DNA from: Coleofasciculus sp937127375
GTDB lineage: Bacteria > Cyanobacteriota > Cyanobacteriia > Cyanobacteriales > Coleofasciculaceae
Strand: one strand, 5' to 3'
DNA length: 64,000 nucleotides
Assembly (NCBI GenBank): GCA_040218875.1
Contig: JAVJQP010000108.1
The notes under the pieces were generated by a model. It was not told the DNA's origin, searched no databases, and saw only the letters and a list, made by a program, of their open reading frames with translations. The number at the start of each line of letters is the position of its first letter. Positions within the stretch are counted from its first letter, which is position 1. The position numbers and the translations under genes were made by a program. This document shows positions 16,190 through 25,447 of the stretch, in pieces.

Positions 16190-16554
16190 TGCACAATCCT
16201 CCTATCTTCTAGATCATAGACAACTAAATAAAGTTGATACTCTATTACCCCTTCTTGAATAAATCTGAGGCGAAAGAATTCTTCATAGGTTTGGCTGGGT
16301 ACTGCCAGATAAAGTGTTCGGATTGGCTCTTGTACTCGCAGTGCCCGACGGTAGTTGAGGTATTGTCCAACAGCGGTGTGAAATTCAGAAATTGCTGAGG
16401 GATTGATAAAACTTTTTACTTCTACGGCAATTTTTTCGGCATCTCGTTCGGCAGCGAGTAAGCGCTCAGCACCCAAATCAATCTGCATTTGTACATCACC
16501 GTAGTCTATGGGAAAAGGATCGTGGGTGATCTGTTGATATCTCTTAGTTTTCAC
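16177..16554 (-). CDS. xisH: XisH-family protein, copy 1, with shortened N-terminus
   Basis: This 125-residue protein has the core VQMQIDLGAERLLAAERDAEKIAVEVKSF and the C-terminal YQLYLVVYDLEDRRIVQWIK of XisH, a PD-(D/E)XK-like fold. Full-length XisH, such as the second copy here (44835-45251, 138 aa), begins with a helix of the form DKFHQVVEIALRKDGW. That helix is missing or replaced here (MKTKRYQQITHDPF...). A CCTCTCTCC/GGAGAGAGG hairpin repeat lies 14 nt upstream and may mark where the gene start was disrupted. The protein may still be made, since the overlap with xisI is kept. Confidence 0.82.
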   Translation of the reverse strand: MKTKRYQQITHDPFPIDYGDVQMQIDLGAERLLAAERDAEKIAVEVKSFINPSAISEFHTAVGQYLNYRRALRVQEPIRTLYLAVPSQTYEEFFRLRFIQEGVIEYQLYLVVYDLEDRRIVQWIK

Positions 16555-16567
16555 TGGATCTGGGAAA

Positions 16568-16590
16568 CCTCTCTCCTACAAGGAGAGAGG
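16568..16590. repeat. Hairpin repeat CCTCTCTCC/GGAGAGAGG
   Basis: A perfect 9-bp inverted repeat with a 5-nt loop (TACAA) lies just upstream of the shortened xisH. It may be a transcript-end hairpin or a dispersed repeat. Confidence 0.6.
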
Positions 16591-16695
16591 CTTTGAATTC
16601 TCCCCCTTCATATCGAATCGCCGGAACTCTTGCTATACCCTAGTTTAGGTACTATCTATCAGCTTTAAGTTAGTACCATTCGGATTAAAAGTTTT

Positions 16696-16745
16696 AGTCC
16701 ACTTTAGTGGACTTGAGCTTTTAGCCCGGAGTTTGAACTCCGGGC
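16696..16745. repeat. Double-hairpin repeat, copy A
   Basis: Two adjacent stems, AGTCCAC/GTGGACT (loop TTTA) and GCCCGGAGTT/AACTCCGGGC (loop TG), are joined by TTGAGCTTTTA. The inverted counterpart at 56936-56985 keeps the linker but has different paired bases in both stems. It lies between xisH and the radical SAM gene. Confidence 0.8.
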
Positions 16746-16783
16746 GGGTGTCGGGGCTTTAAGTCAGTGCTATTGATCCTAGG

Positions 16784-19456
16784 TTAAATCGCCTCACCTA
16801 AAATGAGCCGTTGTCGATGACTGTGCAATAACTGAAAGTCCTGTTGCCCCACCTGCTCTACCATATAAATGATATCTTCAGGTCGCAGCAGGGTGCCATC
16901 ATTCCGACAACTGCCAACATAGCGTAGCAGGGCGGGTTGAGACGGGGCGTCTGTTTTCACCTCTATCAGTTCTAACTCAAATAGGCGATCGCGTAAATTC
17001 ACAGACTTCTTTTTCCCCGACTTGGTTCGCTTCTCTAGCCAAATCGCCTCAGCCTGGTTTACCTGATTAACCCAATCTTGCCACTGTTGCGGCGACACTG
17101 ATCCCGCTTCGCTTACCACCTCAAGCCGATACTCCGCTTTCTCTAACAGTCGGGTTGTCGCCGGCACCTTTAAATCCGCTTCTTCAACCTGATACACCGG
17201 GATATCCGGCGGCAGCTGATCCGCAAGCCGTTGCTGAAACTCCGCCACATCCATCGACTCGGTTAACTCAAAGTCGGCAATTTCGCCACTACTCGACATC
17301 CCTAATGATAAGGCATTAGCAATCATAATCCGGGGTCCAGGATGATATCCGCCAGTAAAGGTAATCGGTAAGGATGCCCGTCTCACGGCGCGGTCAAATA
17401 ACCGGACTAAATCCAAATGACTGACTAATGTCATTTCGCCCAACTTACCGTACCATACCCGCAACCGCTGCGCTTTGTGTTGATTTGGCTTAAAATGACC
17501 TGTAAATTCGGGAATTTGCGGCGGTTCAAAGACTATATTATGACCAAAATCCGTGCCACAGATCCCACAGTGAGAACAGCCCTCAAAGGCACAATCGGGT
17601 ACAGTTGCCGCTTCTAAGGCGCGTTGTAAGTCTTCAATTAGCCAGTTTTTATCAATCCCGGTATCAATGTGATCCCAGGGTAAGGGGGAAAAGGTGTAGG
17701 GGCGGGTTTCACTACTATCCTTTGCTTTATACCCAGATGCAACTAAACCCGCCCCGTCTGAGTGCGAGAGGGTTGAATCATGAAACACATTCCATTCACC
17801 GTTTTCGATTTGGCGATACTTCCAGGTAAGATCAGATTCTGCGATCGCACCTTCCCAAGCCGCAAATGCTTTATCTAAACTTTCCCACCACGCATCCATT
17901 CCCGCACCCAATTCCCAGGCGCGACGCACCACCGCCCCTAAGCGTCTGTCACCCCGCCCAACAAAGTCTTCCATTGCCGAAATTCGCACGTCGGTGTAAT
18001 TCACCTTCACACCCTTAATCCGACGAAAGGCATCGCGTAATAAGTCTTGCTTACGGATAAACTCAGACGTAGACACCGAATGCCACTGAAACGGCGTATG
18101 GGGCTTAGGCGTAAAGTTAGAAATCGTGATATTAAAGTTAAACCGTTTCCGCCCCGATGCCCGACATTCTTGCTGCAACCACCTCACCGTTTCCGCAATC
18201 CCGATCACATCGGCATCAGTCTCACCGGGCAAGCCAATCATAAAGTAGAGTTTAACTTTATCCCATCCTTGCTCAAACGCTGTCTTCACACCCCGCAGCA
18301 ATTCTTCATTCGTCAATCCCTTATTCACAATATCCCGCATCCGTTGGGTGCCGGCTTCTGGGGCGAAGGTTAACCCGCTTTTGCGTGTACCGCCGATAAT
18401 ATTGGCAATGTTTTCATCAAACCGATCCACCCGTTGGCTGGGGAGAGACAGAGAGATATTCTCATTTTTGAGACGATTCTTTACCTCCAATCCCACGGCA
18501 GGTAGGGATAGGTAATCGGAACAGGAGAGGGAAAGCAGGGAAAACTCATTATATCCCGTCGCCTGCATCCCCTTTGCGATCGCATCGACTACCTTATCGG
18601 GTTCCACATCCCTAGCGGGGCGGGTTAACATTCCCGGTTGACAGAAACGACATCCTCTGGTACAACCGCGCCGAACTTCAATCGTCAGCCGATCATGGAC
18701 AGTTTCGATATAGGGGACGAGTCCAATAGAATAGTCTGGTATTGGTGTAGCAACCCGCCGCAGAATCCGCGCTGGCACATCGGGGCGATTGGGATGAACT
18801 GAACCATCCTCTGTCATGTCGTAGAATTGCGGCACATAAACACCGGGAATCTGTGCCAAGTCTAAAAGTAATTCAGTGCGCGTTAATCCGGCGGCTTTGC
18901 CTTCTTCAATAATTAAACCCATTTCCGGGAGTAATTCTTCCCCATCCCCCAGCGCCACAATATCTAAAAAGTCGGCGTAGGGTTCCGGGTTGGATGTCGC
19001 CGTTTGTCCGCCAGCAAAAATGAGGGGAATTTCTGTAATCGGGTGATTTGCCCGTTCTTGCCAAGTGAGGGGAATTTGAGCTAAGGAGAGCATTTCCAGG
19101 ATATTTGTCGCCCCAAGTTCGTAACTGAGGCTGAATCCCAGGATATCAAAATCTGTGAGCGATCGCCGATTTTCGACCGTAAACAGAGGGGTTTTACTTT
19201 CCCGCAACTTTTCGGCTAAATCCGGCGCAGGTAAATACGCGCGATCGCAAAGTTGTCGAGGTTGAGTGTTTAGGATGTTGTAGAGAATAATATGTCCTAA
19301 ATTAGATGCACCCACTTCATAGACTTCTGGGTAGGTTAATACCCAGCGCACCTTAGCGGTGTCCCAGGGTTTATGAACAGCGCCTAACTCATTTCCCAGG
19401 TAGCGGGCTGGTTTGATGATGTCTTTGGTCAGTAGTTTCTCTGGTGCGATCGTCAT
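16784..19456 (-). CDS. B12-binding-type radical SAM protein with DUF2344 C-terminal domain (TIGR03960/TIGR03936 type)
   Basis: This 890-residue protein has an N-terminal B12-binding-like domain (TYPEVYEVGASNLGHIILY onward). The radical SAM cluster motif CTRGCRFC (Cys265, Cys269, Cys272) and the TIM-barrel follow. A small Cys-rich segment (CAFEGCSHCGICG) comes next, then the DUF2344 domain (RLRVWYGKLGEMTLVSHLDL...). Fusions of this kind are found in cyanobacteria and Firmicutes; the reaction is not established. Residues about 568-586 (HSDGAGLVASGYKAKDSSE and on to TRPYTF) come from a palindromic element inserted in frame just ahead of the conserved SPLPWDHIDTGIDKNWL. No stop or shift results, so the protein is probably functional. 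Confidence 0.9.
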   Translation of the reverse strand: MTIAPEKLLTKDIIKPARYLGNELGAVHKPWDTAKVRWVLTYPEVYEVGASNLGHIILYNILNTQPRQLCDRAYLPAPDLAEKLRESKTPLFTVENRRSLTDFDILGFSLSYELGATNILEMLSLAQIPLTWQERANHPITEIPLIFAGGQTATSNPEPYADFLDIVALGDGEELLPEMGLIIEEGKAAGLTRTELLLDLAQIPGVYVPQFYDMTEDGSVHPNRPDVPARILRRVATPIPDYSIGLVPYIETVHDRLTIEVRRGCTRGCRFCQPGMLTRPARDVEPDKVVDAIAKGMQATGYNEFSLLSLSCSDYLSLPAVGLEVKNRLKNENISLSLPSQRVDRFDENIANIIGGTRKSGLTFAPEAGTQRMRDIVNKGLTNEELLRGVKTAFEQGWDKVKLYFMIGLPGETDADVIGIAETVRWLQQECRASGRKRFNFNITISNFTPKPHTPFQWHSVSTSEFIRKQDLLRDAFRRIKGVKVNYTDVRISAMEDFVGRGDRRLGAVVRRAWELGAGMDAWWESLDKAFAAWEGAIAESDLTWKYRQIENGEWNVFHDSTLSHSDGAGLVASGYKAKDSSETRPYTFSPLPWDHIDTGIDKNWLIEDLQRALEAATVPDCAFEGCSHCGICGTDFGHNIVFEPPQIPEFTGHFKPNQHKAQRLRVWYGKLGEMTLVSHLDLVRLFDRAVRRASLPITFTGGYHPGPRIMIANALSLGMSSSGEIADFELTESMDVAEFQQRLADQLPPDIPVYQVEEADLKVPATTRLLEKAEYRLEVVSEAGSVSPQQWQDWVNQVNQAEAIWLEKRTKSGKKKSVNLRDRLFELELIEVKTDAPSQPALLRYVGSCRNDGTLLRPEDIIYMVEQVGQQDFQLLHSHRQRLILGEAI
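17699..17755. repeat. G/C-arm palindromic element, copy 5 (inside radical SAM gene, in frame)
   Basis: The arms GGGGCGGGTTT and AAACCCGCCCC lie wholly inside the coding sequence and are read on the minus strand as GAGLVASGYKAKDSSETRPYT. It sits in a linker between the radical SAM barrel and the Cys-rich/DUF2344 part. Confidence 0.9.
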
Positions 19457-19715
19457 GACAACCTTGCCCCTCTGAATCGAGTGCAGTTAACCCTTACAAC
19501 TCATCCATCTTACAGAAGACTAGCAATAATGCCCAATGGTCGTCAGACTCTTGTCCTGTGACTATCTCCCAAAAGAAAAAATTAATTCGCTCAGGGAGTG
19601 TACAATTCACCTACTTTATGATATTGTTCTAGTTTCTCGATATCATGGGCATCTGTTCAACCGAGTTAATCAGGGTACACTACTAAACCTGTTCAGCCAA
19701 CTAGCGCCAAAGGAA

Positions 19716-20090
19716 TCAAGCGAATGCCAGTGTCCGTCTTGGGCTGTCTTCTTTAGCTGCCAAGGTTGCCAAGAAAGCATCATAGCTTGCAAAGATTTCC
19801 ATGGCTTGATCCAGTTGAGTTAACTCAAAAATCATCCGCACCGAATCCCCCACACTGCAAATGCTAAAGCGCTGGTTTCGCTGTTGCGCTAAACGCAACG
19901 CTGATACCAATACACCCAAGCCAGCACTGTCAAGGGTTTCTACCTGCTGCATATCCACCAGCACTGTCGCATTACGAGCCGACAAAATAGCCGATGTCAG
20001 TTGCCGATCCAATTCAACCGCATTAGAGGCATTAACCTGACCCGTTGGTCTAACGATTGATAACTTGGAGTCTAAAGTCGCGATTGCCAT
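19716..20090 (-). CDS. STAS-domain anti-sigma factor antagonist
   Basis: This 124-residue single STAS domain has the phosphorylatable serine in ETLDSAGLGVLVSALRLAQ (Ser55), as in SpoIIAA-like antagonists. Such proteins bind a serine kinase/anti-sigma factor and are released or captured by phosphorylation. No partner kinase or phosphatase is adjacent. GAGGAG precedes the ATG. In cyanobacteria similar stand-alone STAS proteins act in stress and acclimation signalling, so the exact partner is unknown. Confidence 0.88.
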   Translation of the reverse strand: MAIATLDSKLSIVRPTGQVNASNAVELDRQLTSAILSARNATVLVDMQQVETLDSAGLGVLVSALRLAQQRNQRFSICSVGDSVRMIFELTQLDQAMEIFASYDAFLATLAAKEDSPRRTLAFA

Positions 20091-20694
20091 AGCTCACTCC
20101 TCGGATTTGTATAGGTTAAGACATTGGATTAGAGAATCTACCTAAAGATAGCGCGTCAATTCTCCAATCTGCTACAAGTTTTCATTAAAAACGGTTTAAG
20201 GTTTCCTTGGTCGGTGACTTCCCTTCTTTCGGTTTTTAGTGTTCGTAAACACAGATTAAAAATTGTAGCCGAATATACTGATTAATGAACACTTAGCCAA
20301 AAGTCATATCCCACAATTTCTGCTTCACGAAATCTTTATCCTTAATACCAGTTGCTTTATATCTATAATTAATAGCCTATCTGTGGCATCTTCCTCCAGG
20401 TAGAGAATAAAATGAATCATTTTTTAGCATTTATTATACCTCTTTAACAATTTTTAGTATAATCAAATACGCTAATTGATTACCCAGGAAGGACTGATGT
20501 GCGATAAACTGTTTGAATTGTTCCTTTTTCGGCGGCTTAAGCAAACCGTCTGCTTAGTTATTGAATCAATTCCTTATACGATTTCTTGCCAAATCACCGT
20601 GATATAGATCACCAAAAAAAATGATTAGAATCACGCTCTCGCCTAGTAATTCCCCAGAGAATTGATCTAGTATGGAATTCTGTGCAATAAGAGA
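20091..20694. other. AT-rich intergenic region, no gene seen
   Basis: This is about 600 nt with no credible ORF, upstream of both the STAS gene (minus) and a small plus-strand gene. It contains AT-rich blocks and a short inverted repeat GTGTTCGTAAACAC (20240-20253). I see no known RNA family. Confidence 0.5.
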
Positions 20695-20889
20695 GTGAAA
20701 ACTACCTACGTTATCCGCCATTTGGTTGAAAGAGCGCTTTATATCAGGCAACTAACTCCTGATATAGAGAATGAAATTAACTACGAATTAACTCGCTTAG
20801 GATATATTTCCGATGTCGATTACGAAGCCCTTGAATTATTAATGGCTGAGATGGATGCGGGTAGAATCCGGTTAGTTCCTAGTGTTTAG
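20695..20889 (+). CDS. Small conserved hypothetical protein
   Basis: This 64-residue, GTG-started ORF (MKTTYVIRHLVERALYIRQL...) is acidic and helical, with the stretch INYELTRLGYISDVDYEALELL. Coding character is good: balanced composition and a compact predicted fold. I recall similar short proteins in filamentous cyanobacteria but no function. It has no operon partner. Confidence 0.6.
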   Translation: MKTTYVIRHLVERALYIRQLTPDIENEINYELTRLGYISDVDYEALELLMAEMDAGRIRLVPSV

Positions 20890-20959
20890 AGCGTTACGTT
20901 AATCATCACCAGCTATACGGGAAATTTTTGTAAGTGCCAAAAGCCAATTTTGGATTACC

Positions 20960-21355
20960 CTATAGAGTTGATTTCATGGATGACTCAAACTCCTGAGGAT
21001 AGGTTTGCCAAACTTCAGCAATGAAATCAGCAAGTTGATGGCGAGTATCAGAATTATCTTTTGGGTGGTGATGTAAGTCTTCCAGTTGCGCTAATAGAGG
21101 AATGACCTCCGTATCCCAAACCAGTCGTAAAAACTTTGTGGGCCACAATATGTCAGGTCCTTGACGCAAATCATACAATCTCAGAGATTGGGCTGTAACG
21201 TGGTTTATGTCTTCATTTTCACTTGGGGTTACAGCTAGCATCAAAGGGCGCAACCAACAAATCTGCCGCCATTCAACGACTTCAATCACTTCAGCGTATA
21301 AGTGGCGTGTTGCGTATTCTAAACAAACGATCTGGTGAGTCTGAATAATGCTCAT
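20960..21355 (-). CDS. Conserved cyanobacterial hypothetical protein
   Basis: This 131-residue protein starts MSIIQTHQIVCLEYATRHLY and contains the aromatic motif VVEWRQICWLRPLML and a His-rich segment (LEDLHHHPKD). I chose the ATG at 21355 since the frame upstream (opening with a TTG at 21448) lacks the same character. No domain is recognised. It is codirectional with the next small membrane-protein gene but they are unlikely to form a tight operon. Confidence 0.6.
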   Translation of the reverse strand: MSIIQTHQIVCLEYATRHLYAEVIEVVEWRQICWLRPLMLAVTPSENEDINHVTAQSLRLYDLRQGPDILWPTKFLRLVWDTEVIPLLAQLEDLHHHPKDNSDTRHQLADFIAEVWQTYPQEFESSMKSTL

Positions 21356-21500
21356 TTTGTCACAATATTTTTCATAAAAACCACCCCTCGGTTGAATCTC
21401 AATCTGAGGGGATAACCTTGAGTATTTGCCGTAATCCAATACTAACAAGGATTACAGCATTTTAGAATTATTTTATTATAGGCACGTCCACAACCTTGGG

Positions 21501-21791
21501 CTAATTCAGCGTTATACTCTGATTAGCTGCACAATAGTCTCGACAATTAATCGCTTGTTCCGAATTGGCAACAGACGGATGAATGGTACATTTGAGACGA
21601 TAATCGTTGGTAAAAAATTGACAGTGGCTACAAGGGATTTGATGCATGCGCTTGGCATTGGCTACACCATCTTTAATCGCCAACCAGACTGTCATCAGGC
21701 TCAGGATTACTATTGCCCACGCTAGGCAAAAGCACAAGGGTATGAGAAAAGGCTGAATCGCCTGAATGAGGGGGTAGAGAACTTGAAACAC
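21501..21791 (-). CDS. Small membrane protein with C-terminal cysteine motif
   Basis: This 96-residue protein has one or two N-terminal membrane segments (residues about 8-40) and a cytoplasmic or lumenal tail with four cysteines (CSHCQFFTNDYRLKCTIHP and NCRDYC). Cys spacing suggests a small metal or disulfide site. The pattern is that of a conserved cyanobacterial protein of unknown function. Confidence 0.65.
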   Translation of the reverse strand: MFQVLYPLIQAIQPFLIPLCFCLAWAIVILSLMTVWLAIKDGVANAKRMHQIPCSHCQFFTNDYRLKCTIHPSVANSEQAINCRDYCAANQSITLN

Positions 21792-21888
21792 AATCTATCC
21801 TATCTGACAAATTAACCAGCAATTTCAAGCTAATCTGAATGATTAGTTTTGGAAATTATAGCAAATTTTACCACTCTCTCACTCAGTC

Positions 21889-21946
21889 GGGGCGGGTTTA
21901 GTTACTTATGGGTGAGGTAAGAAACGATAGTAGTAAAACCCGCCCC
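21889..21946. repeat. G/C-arm palindromic element, copy 6 (intergenic)
   Basis: The arms GGGGCGGGTTT and AAAACCCGCCCC enclose a centre with AGTTACTTATGGGTGAGG. It is followed 3 bp later by a CATG palindrome. It lies just 3' of ssb. Confidence 0.86.
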
Positions 21947-21949
21947 TAC

Positions 21950-21969
21950 AGACGTGCCATGGCACGTCT
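21950..21969. repeat. CATG-centred palindrome, copy 5
   Basis: The perfect palindrome AGACGTGCCATGGCACGTCT directly follows element copy 6. Confidence 0.8.
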
Positions 21970-21999
21970 CTACACATGACAAAACTGCCCCAACCCCGC

Positions 22000-22566
22000 T
22001 TAAAAAGGAATATCATCTAAATCTTTCTGGGTATCAGGAACCGGGGGAACGTTTGGTACCGTAGTCGGTTCATAAGTCGGCTGCTCAATTGGCGATGAAT
22101 AATCATAGTCCTGATCTCTCGGTGCGGATACAGGTGCCGAGGTTGGAGGGGCGGGACGCGATCGCATGGGAACAACATTCTCTGATTTCTTGGGTGATGA
22201 TGGGATTGTTGTCGCCTGCATCGTTGGAGAAACGGTAGCCGTTTCTAGCCCCATATCCGTATCTGCACCCAGTTTATGAACTCGATAAGTGGTTAATTCA
22301 GCCCGTTTTTCTTTAAATCCTTCGGGGCGCTCAATCGTATTCATACTCAGACGCCCTTCCAGGACGACAAGATCACCAACCCCATAGTTTTCCTTGATTT
22401 CTTGAGCCAAATTGCCCCAACCGACGACTTTGAGTGTTGCGGGTGGATCGTCGGATCGCATACTGGGGAACTGCACCAGCATTTGGGCAATCGGGGTTTG
22501 ATTATCTGAGGTGTAACGCAGTTCTGGATCTTGAATAATTTGTGCCATCAAGACGCAGCTATTCAT
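22000..22566 (-). CDS. ssb: Single-stranded DNA-binding protein
   Basis: This 188-residue protein has an N-terminal OB fold (MNSCVLMAQIIQDPELRYTS, then LKVVGWGNLAQEI and VVLEGRLSMNTIERPEG). A proline/serine-rich disordered linker follows, then the acidic tip DDIPF, which recruits replication and repair proteins. It binds single-stranded DNA at forks. An AGGAG site precedes the ATG. The OB fold is somewhat diverged from E. coli SSB, as is usual for the cyanobacterial form. Confidence 0.92.
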   Translation of the reverse strand: MNSCVLMAQIIQDPELRYTSDNQTPIAQMLVQFPSMRSDDPPATLKVVGWGNLAQEIKENYGVGDLVVLEGRLSMNTIERPEGFKEKRAELTTYRVHKLGADTDMGLETATVSPTMQATTIPSSPKKSENVVPMRSRPAPPTSAPVSAPRDQDYDYSSPIEQPTYEPTTVPNVPPVPDTQKDLDDIPF

Positions 22567-22724
22567 CGTTAATATCTCCTGGCGCTTTGGGTAATCGGTC
22601 TATTCATTGACCGTGACTGCTAGTTGAGTAGCGCTTATGTTTGGGACAATTGGTCGTTTAAAAAACCATATTCGCCCATTCTATCATTACTACTCCTGAC
22701 CCAGCAGACCGATGTTGACCATTG

Positions 22725-22760
22725 AAAAAAGGAGTCCGTTGCTATAACTCAACGTCCTCC
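22725..22760 (-). terminator. Rho-independent terminator after the ManC/PMM fusion gene
   Basis: On the minus strand GGAGGACGTTG pairs with CAACGGACTCC around an 8-nt loop, with a tandem GA/GA internal mismatch, followed by TTTTTT. It lies about 95 nt after the stop codon at 22855. Confidence 0.75.
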
Positions 22761-22822
22761 TTATTTAATTTAGAACAAAAGTACTATATTGTCAGCAGCG
22801 AGGAGCAAGCCCTGACTGTTCC

Positions 22823-22842
22823 AGACGTAGCATGCTACGTCT
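22823..22842. repeat. CATG-centred palindrome, copy 6
   Basis: The perfect palindrome AGACGTAGCATGCTACGTCT, followed by CTACACC, lies 12 bp past the fusion gene's stop codon. Confidence 0.8.
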
Positions 22843-22854
22843 CTACACCTCATC

Positions 22855-25395
22855 TTAGACAGTGGATTCAGCTTGGGGCAGTTCTAACCCTTGCTCTTGT
22901 TCGATGAACTCTTGCACATACGTGCGATATTTTCTCAGATTTTCATCGACCCAATTCCGGTCATCACTGTTGGCAAAGACATGGACAAGCGGTTCTCCAG
23001 CATCGGGCAAAATCAACACCCAACTGTCTGTGTGCCGATCCACAATTTTCACCCCATCAATGAGTTCTAAGTCATCATTGGCATGGGTTTCAACTAAGTG
23101 GCGCATCAATGCTCCCTTGACCGTCCAAGGACAGCGCATGGTATAGGTTTTATGGCACACCCGAGGCAATTCGCTCTTGATCTGACCTAAGGATCGCTCT
23201 TGAATTGTCAGCATCTCAATTAACTTAGCGATGCAGAACATGGCATCAAATCCGGGATGGAGTTGCGGAAAAATAAAGCCCATTTCCTCAGAACCACCCA
23301 ATACCACATTAGGATTAGTTTGAGAGGCTTCCATCAACGCCGCTGGATTCGCTTTAGTACGAATCACTCGACCATCATGACGACGGGCGATTTGTTCCAC
23401 AGCACTGGAGGTATGCACCGGAACCACTACCGTACTGCGAGGATGAGCTGTTAGCATTACACTAACCATCAGCGCAGTTAGGGTTTCCCCACGCACGGGC
23501 ATTCCGGATTCATCCACCAAGATCAGTTGTTCCCCATTGGCGGACACCTGCACACCAAAATTACCTTTAAGGGCTTCAACTACTTGACCGAGTTGGGTGA
23601 GCAATCCTTCTCGTTCATCGGCGGAGAGGGACATTTGATTTAAACTGGCATTGAGGACAACCGCATCACAGCCGAATTTCGCCAATAAGACGGGAAGAAC
23701 TGCCCCAGAAACGGCATAAGCATAGTCAATCACTAATTTCGCGCCACTATTGCGAATCGCTTGCACATTTAAATGCCGCTCAAAGCCGACGCTATAGAGA
23801 TCGAGTAACTGGCTGGGGTAGTTGACATTGCCGATTTCTGGAATCGGTGATCGGCGCAAGTCCTCTTTGAAGTAAGCCCCTTCAATTTTCTTCTCCTTCG
23901 CCTTAGAGATATTGATGCCGTGGGAATCAAAAATCTCGATCAGAATATAGTCGGGGCGATCCGGGTGTACCCGGACGTGAATTCCCCCGATAACGGCTAG
24001 GGTGGGTACAACCAGACGGGCGATGGGGATGGCTGTGGCTTCCAAGTTCTGGACGTGAATCCCCACGGACATTAAGCCCGCAATTAGCGATCGCGATACC
24101 ATGCGGGAGATACTGCGTTGATCGCGAGAGACGGTGATTTGAGACCCCGGTTTTAAGGTTGATCCGTAAGCCGCACCCAATTTGACGGCAAACTCTGGCG
24201 TAATATCAATATTCGCCAAGCCTTGAACGCCACGTTGACCAAAAAGATTCCGTTGCGCTGTACTCCCCCAAATCAGGTTCATGTTTAACATGGCACCCGA
24301 TTCAATTTTCTTGCTGGGCCAAACCCTCACACTAGGGCTAATTTGGGCTTCTTCTCCCACGGTTGATAGAGAACCGACAACCGCACCTTCCAAGACATGG
24401 GCGCGACGATCCACCCTAGTGCCTCGGGAAATCACACAAGCCCGCAGATGGACTTCATCACCAATAATCGAACCATTCCAGAGAATCGGACGCTTCAGGT
24501 CAGCGTAAGCCCCAACGGAGACATTATCCCCAATCACGGTTCCGGCTTCAATATTCACCCCTGGACCAATGCGACAATTACTGCCAATTAGGGCTGGGGT
24601 TTCGATTTTAACCGTAGGATCAATGGATGTATTTTGTCCCACCCATAGTCCTGATCTGCGCTCTTCGTAAGCAAAATCAATCTCTACCTTTCTATCTAAG
24701 GCGTCGTAGTGGGATTCGCGGTAAGCATCGAGATGACCGACATCACACCAATATCCATCTGCGACAAAGCCATACATGGGTTCCCCTTTGTCTAAGAGTA
24801 GGGGAAACAGGTCTTTAGAAAAGTCAGATTCTGTGTTTTCGGGCAGGTAATCTAAGACAGACGGTTCTAAGATGTAAGTGCCTGTATTTACCGTATCTGA
24901 GAAAATCTCACTGGTTGAGGGTTTTTCTAAAAAGCGGCGAATCCGCATTTGCTCATCGGTAATTACCACCCCAAATTCCACAGGATTGGGGACGCGGTAG
25001 AGAACAATGGTGGCTTTCGACTTACGACTTTTATGGAATTCAATGGCAGCTTTTAAATCAAAGTCGGTGATGCTGTCACCACTGATCACAATGAAGGTAT
25101 CATCGAGTAATTCGGCAATGTTTTTCACGCAACCGGCAGTACCGAGGGGCTGCTCTTCTTCGACGGCATACGTCATTTGCACGCCAAAGTCACTGCCATC
25201 TTGGAAATAATCCCGCATTACATCGGGGAGGTAGTACAGTGTAGCAATAACTTCGGTGATATTATGGCGTTTGAGTAGGTTGATAATGTGTTCGGCGATC
25301 GGTCGATTGAGTACCGGCACCATGGGTTTGGGCAGATCACAGGTTAGGGGTCTCAGACGTGTTCCCGAACCGCCTGCCATCAGCACTGCTCGCAT
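22855..25395 (-). CDS. Fused sugar-phosphate nucleotidyltransferase / phosphomannomutase-like protein
   Basis: This 846-residue protein has an N-terminal nucleotidyltransferase domain (MRAVLMAGGSGTRLRPLTCD, residues 1-235). A hexapeptide left-handed beta-helix follows (about 255-370), then a phosphohexomutase-like half (about 385-830). It resembles ManC/GMPP joined to PMM, as in many cyanobacteria, and would supply GDP-mannose or a related sugar nucleotide for cell-surface polysaccharide. The mutase catalytic loop normally reads TASHNP; here it is TVSRDQRSISRM, so phosphoserine chemistry may be lost or changed. AGGAGG precedes the ATG. The substrate is inferred from the family only. Confidence 0.88.
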   Translation of the reverse strand: MRAVLMAGGSGTRLRPLTCDLPKPMVPVLNRPIAEHIINLLKRHNITEVIATLYYLPDVMRDYFQDGSDFGVQMTYAVEEEQPLGTAGCVKNIAELLDDTFIVISGDSITDFDLKAAIEFHKSRKSKATIVLYRVPNPVEFGVVITDEQMRIRRFLEKPSTSEIFSDTVNTGTYILEPSVLDYLPENTESDFSKDLFPLLLDKGEPMYGFVADGYWCDVGHLDAYRESHYDALDRKVEIDFAYEERRSGLWVGQNTSIDPTVKIETPALIGSNCRIGPGVNIEAGTVIGDNVSVGAYADLKRPILWNGSIIGDEVHLRACVISRGTRVDRRAHVLEGAVVGSLSTVGEEAQISPSVRVWPSKKIESGAMLNMNLIWGSTAQRNLFGQRGVQGLANIDITPEFAVKLGAAYGSTLKPGSQITVSRDQRSISRMVSRSLIAGLMSVGIHVQNLEATAIPIARLVVPTLAVIGGIHVRVHPDRPDYILIEIFDSHGINISKAKEKKIEGAYFKEDLRRSPIPEIGNVNYPSQLLDLYSVGFERHLNVQAIRNSGAKLVIDYAYAVSGAVLPVLLAKFGCDAVVLNASLNQMSLSADEREGLLTQLGQVVEALKGNFGVQVSANGEQLILVDESGMPVRGETLTALMVSVMLTAHPRSTVVVPVHTSSAVEQIARRHDGRVIRTKANPAALMEASQTNPNVVLGGSEEMGFIFPQLHPGFDAMFCIAKLIEMLTIQERSLGQIKSELPRVCHKTYTMRCPWTVKGALMRHLVETHANDDLELIDGVKIVDRHTDSWVLILPDAGEPLVHVFANSDDRNWVDENLRKYRTYVQEFIEQEQGLELPQAESTV

Positions 25396-25421
25396 AAGTC
25401 CTCCTAAAAATTTTTGGCTTC

Positions 25422-25447
25422 ACGGTGTTTGCACCGTATATTTTTTT
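25422..25447. other. Stem-loop in the leader of the fusion gene
   Basis: ACGGTG/CACCGT with loop TTTG is followed on the plus strand by ATATTTTTTT. On the minus strand it would lie in the 5' leader, about 30 nt before the start codon. It could be a terminator for plus-strand transcription or a leader hairpin. Confidence 0.4.

Noticed and set aside
19536..19823. Plus-strand ORF of 95 codons
   Set aside because: It overlaps the STAS gene in antisense; no known family or start signal.
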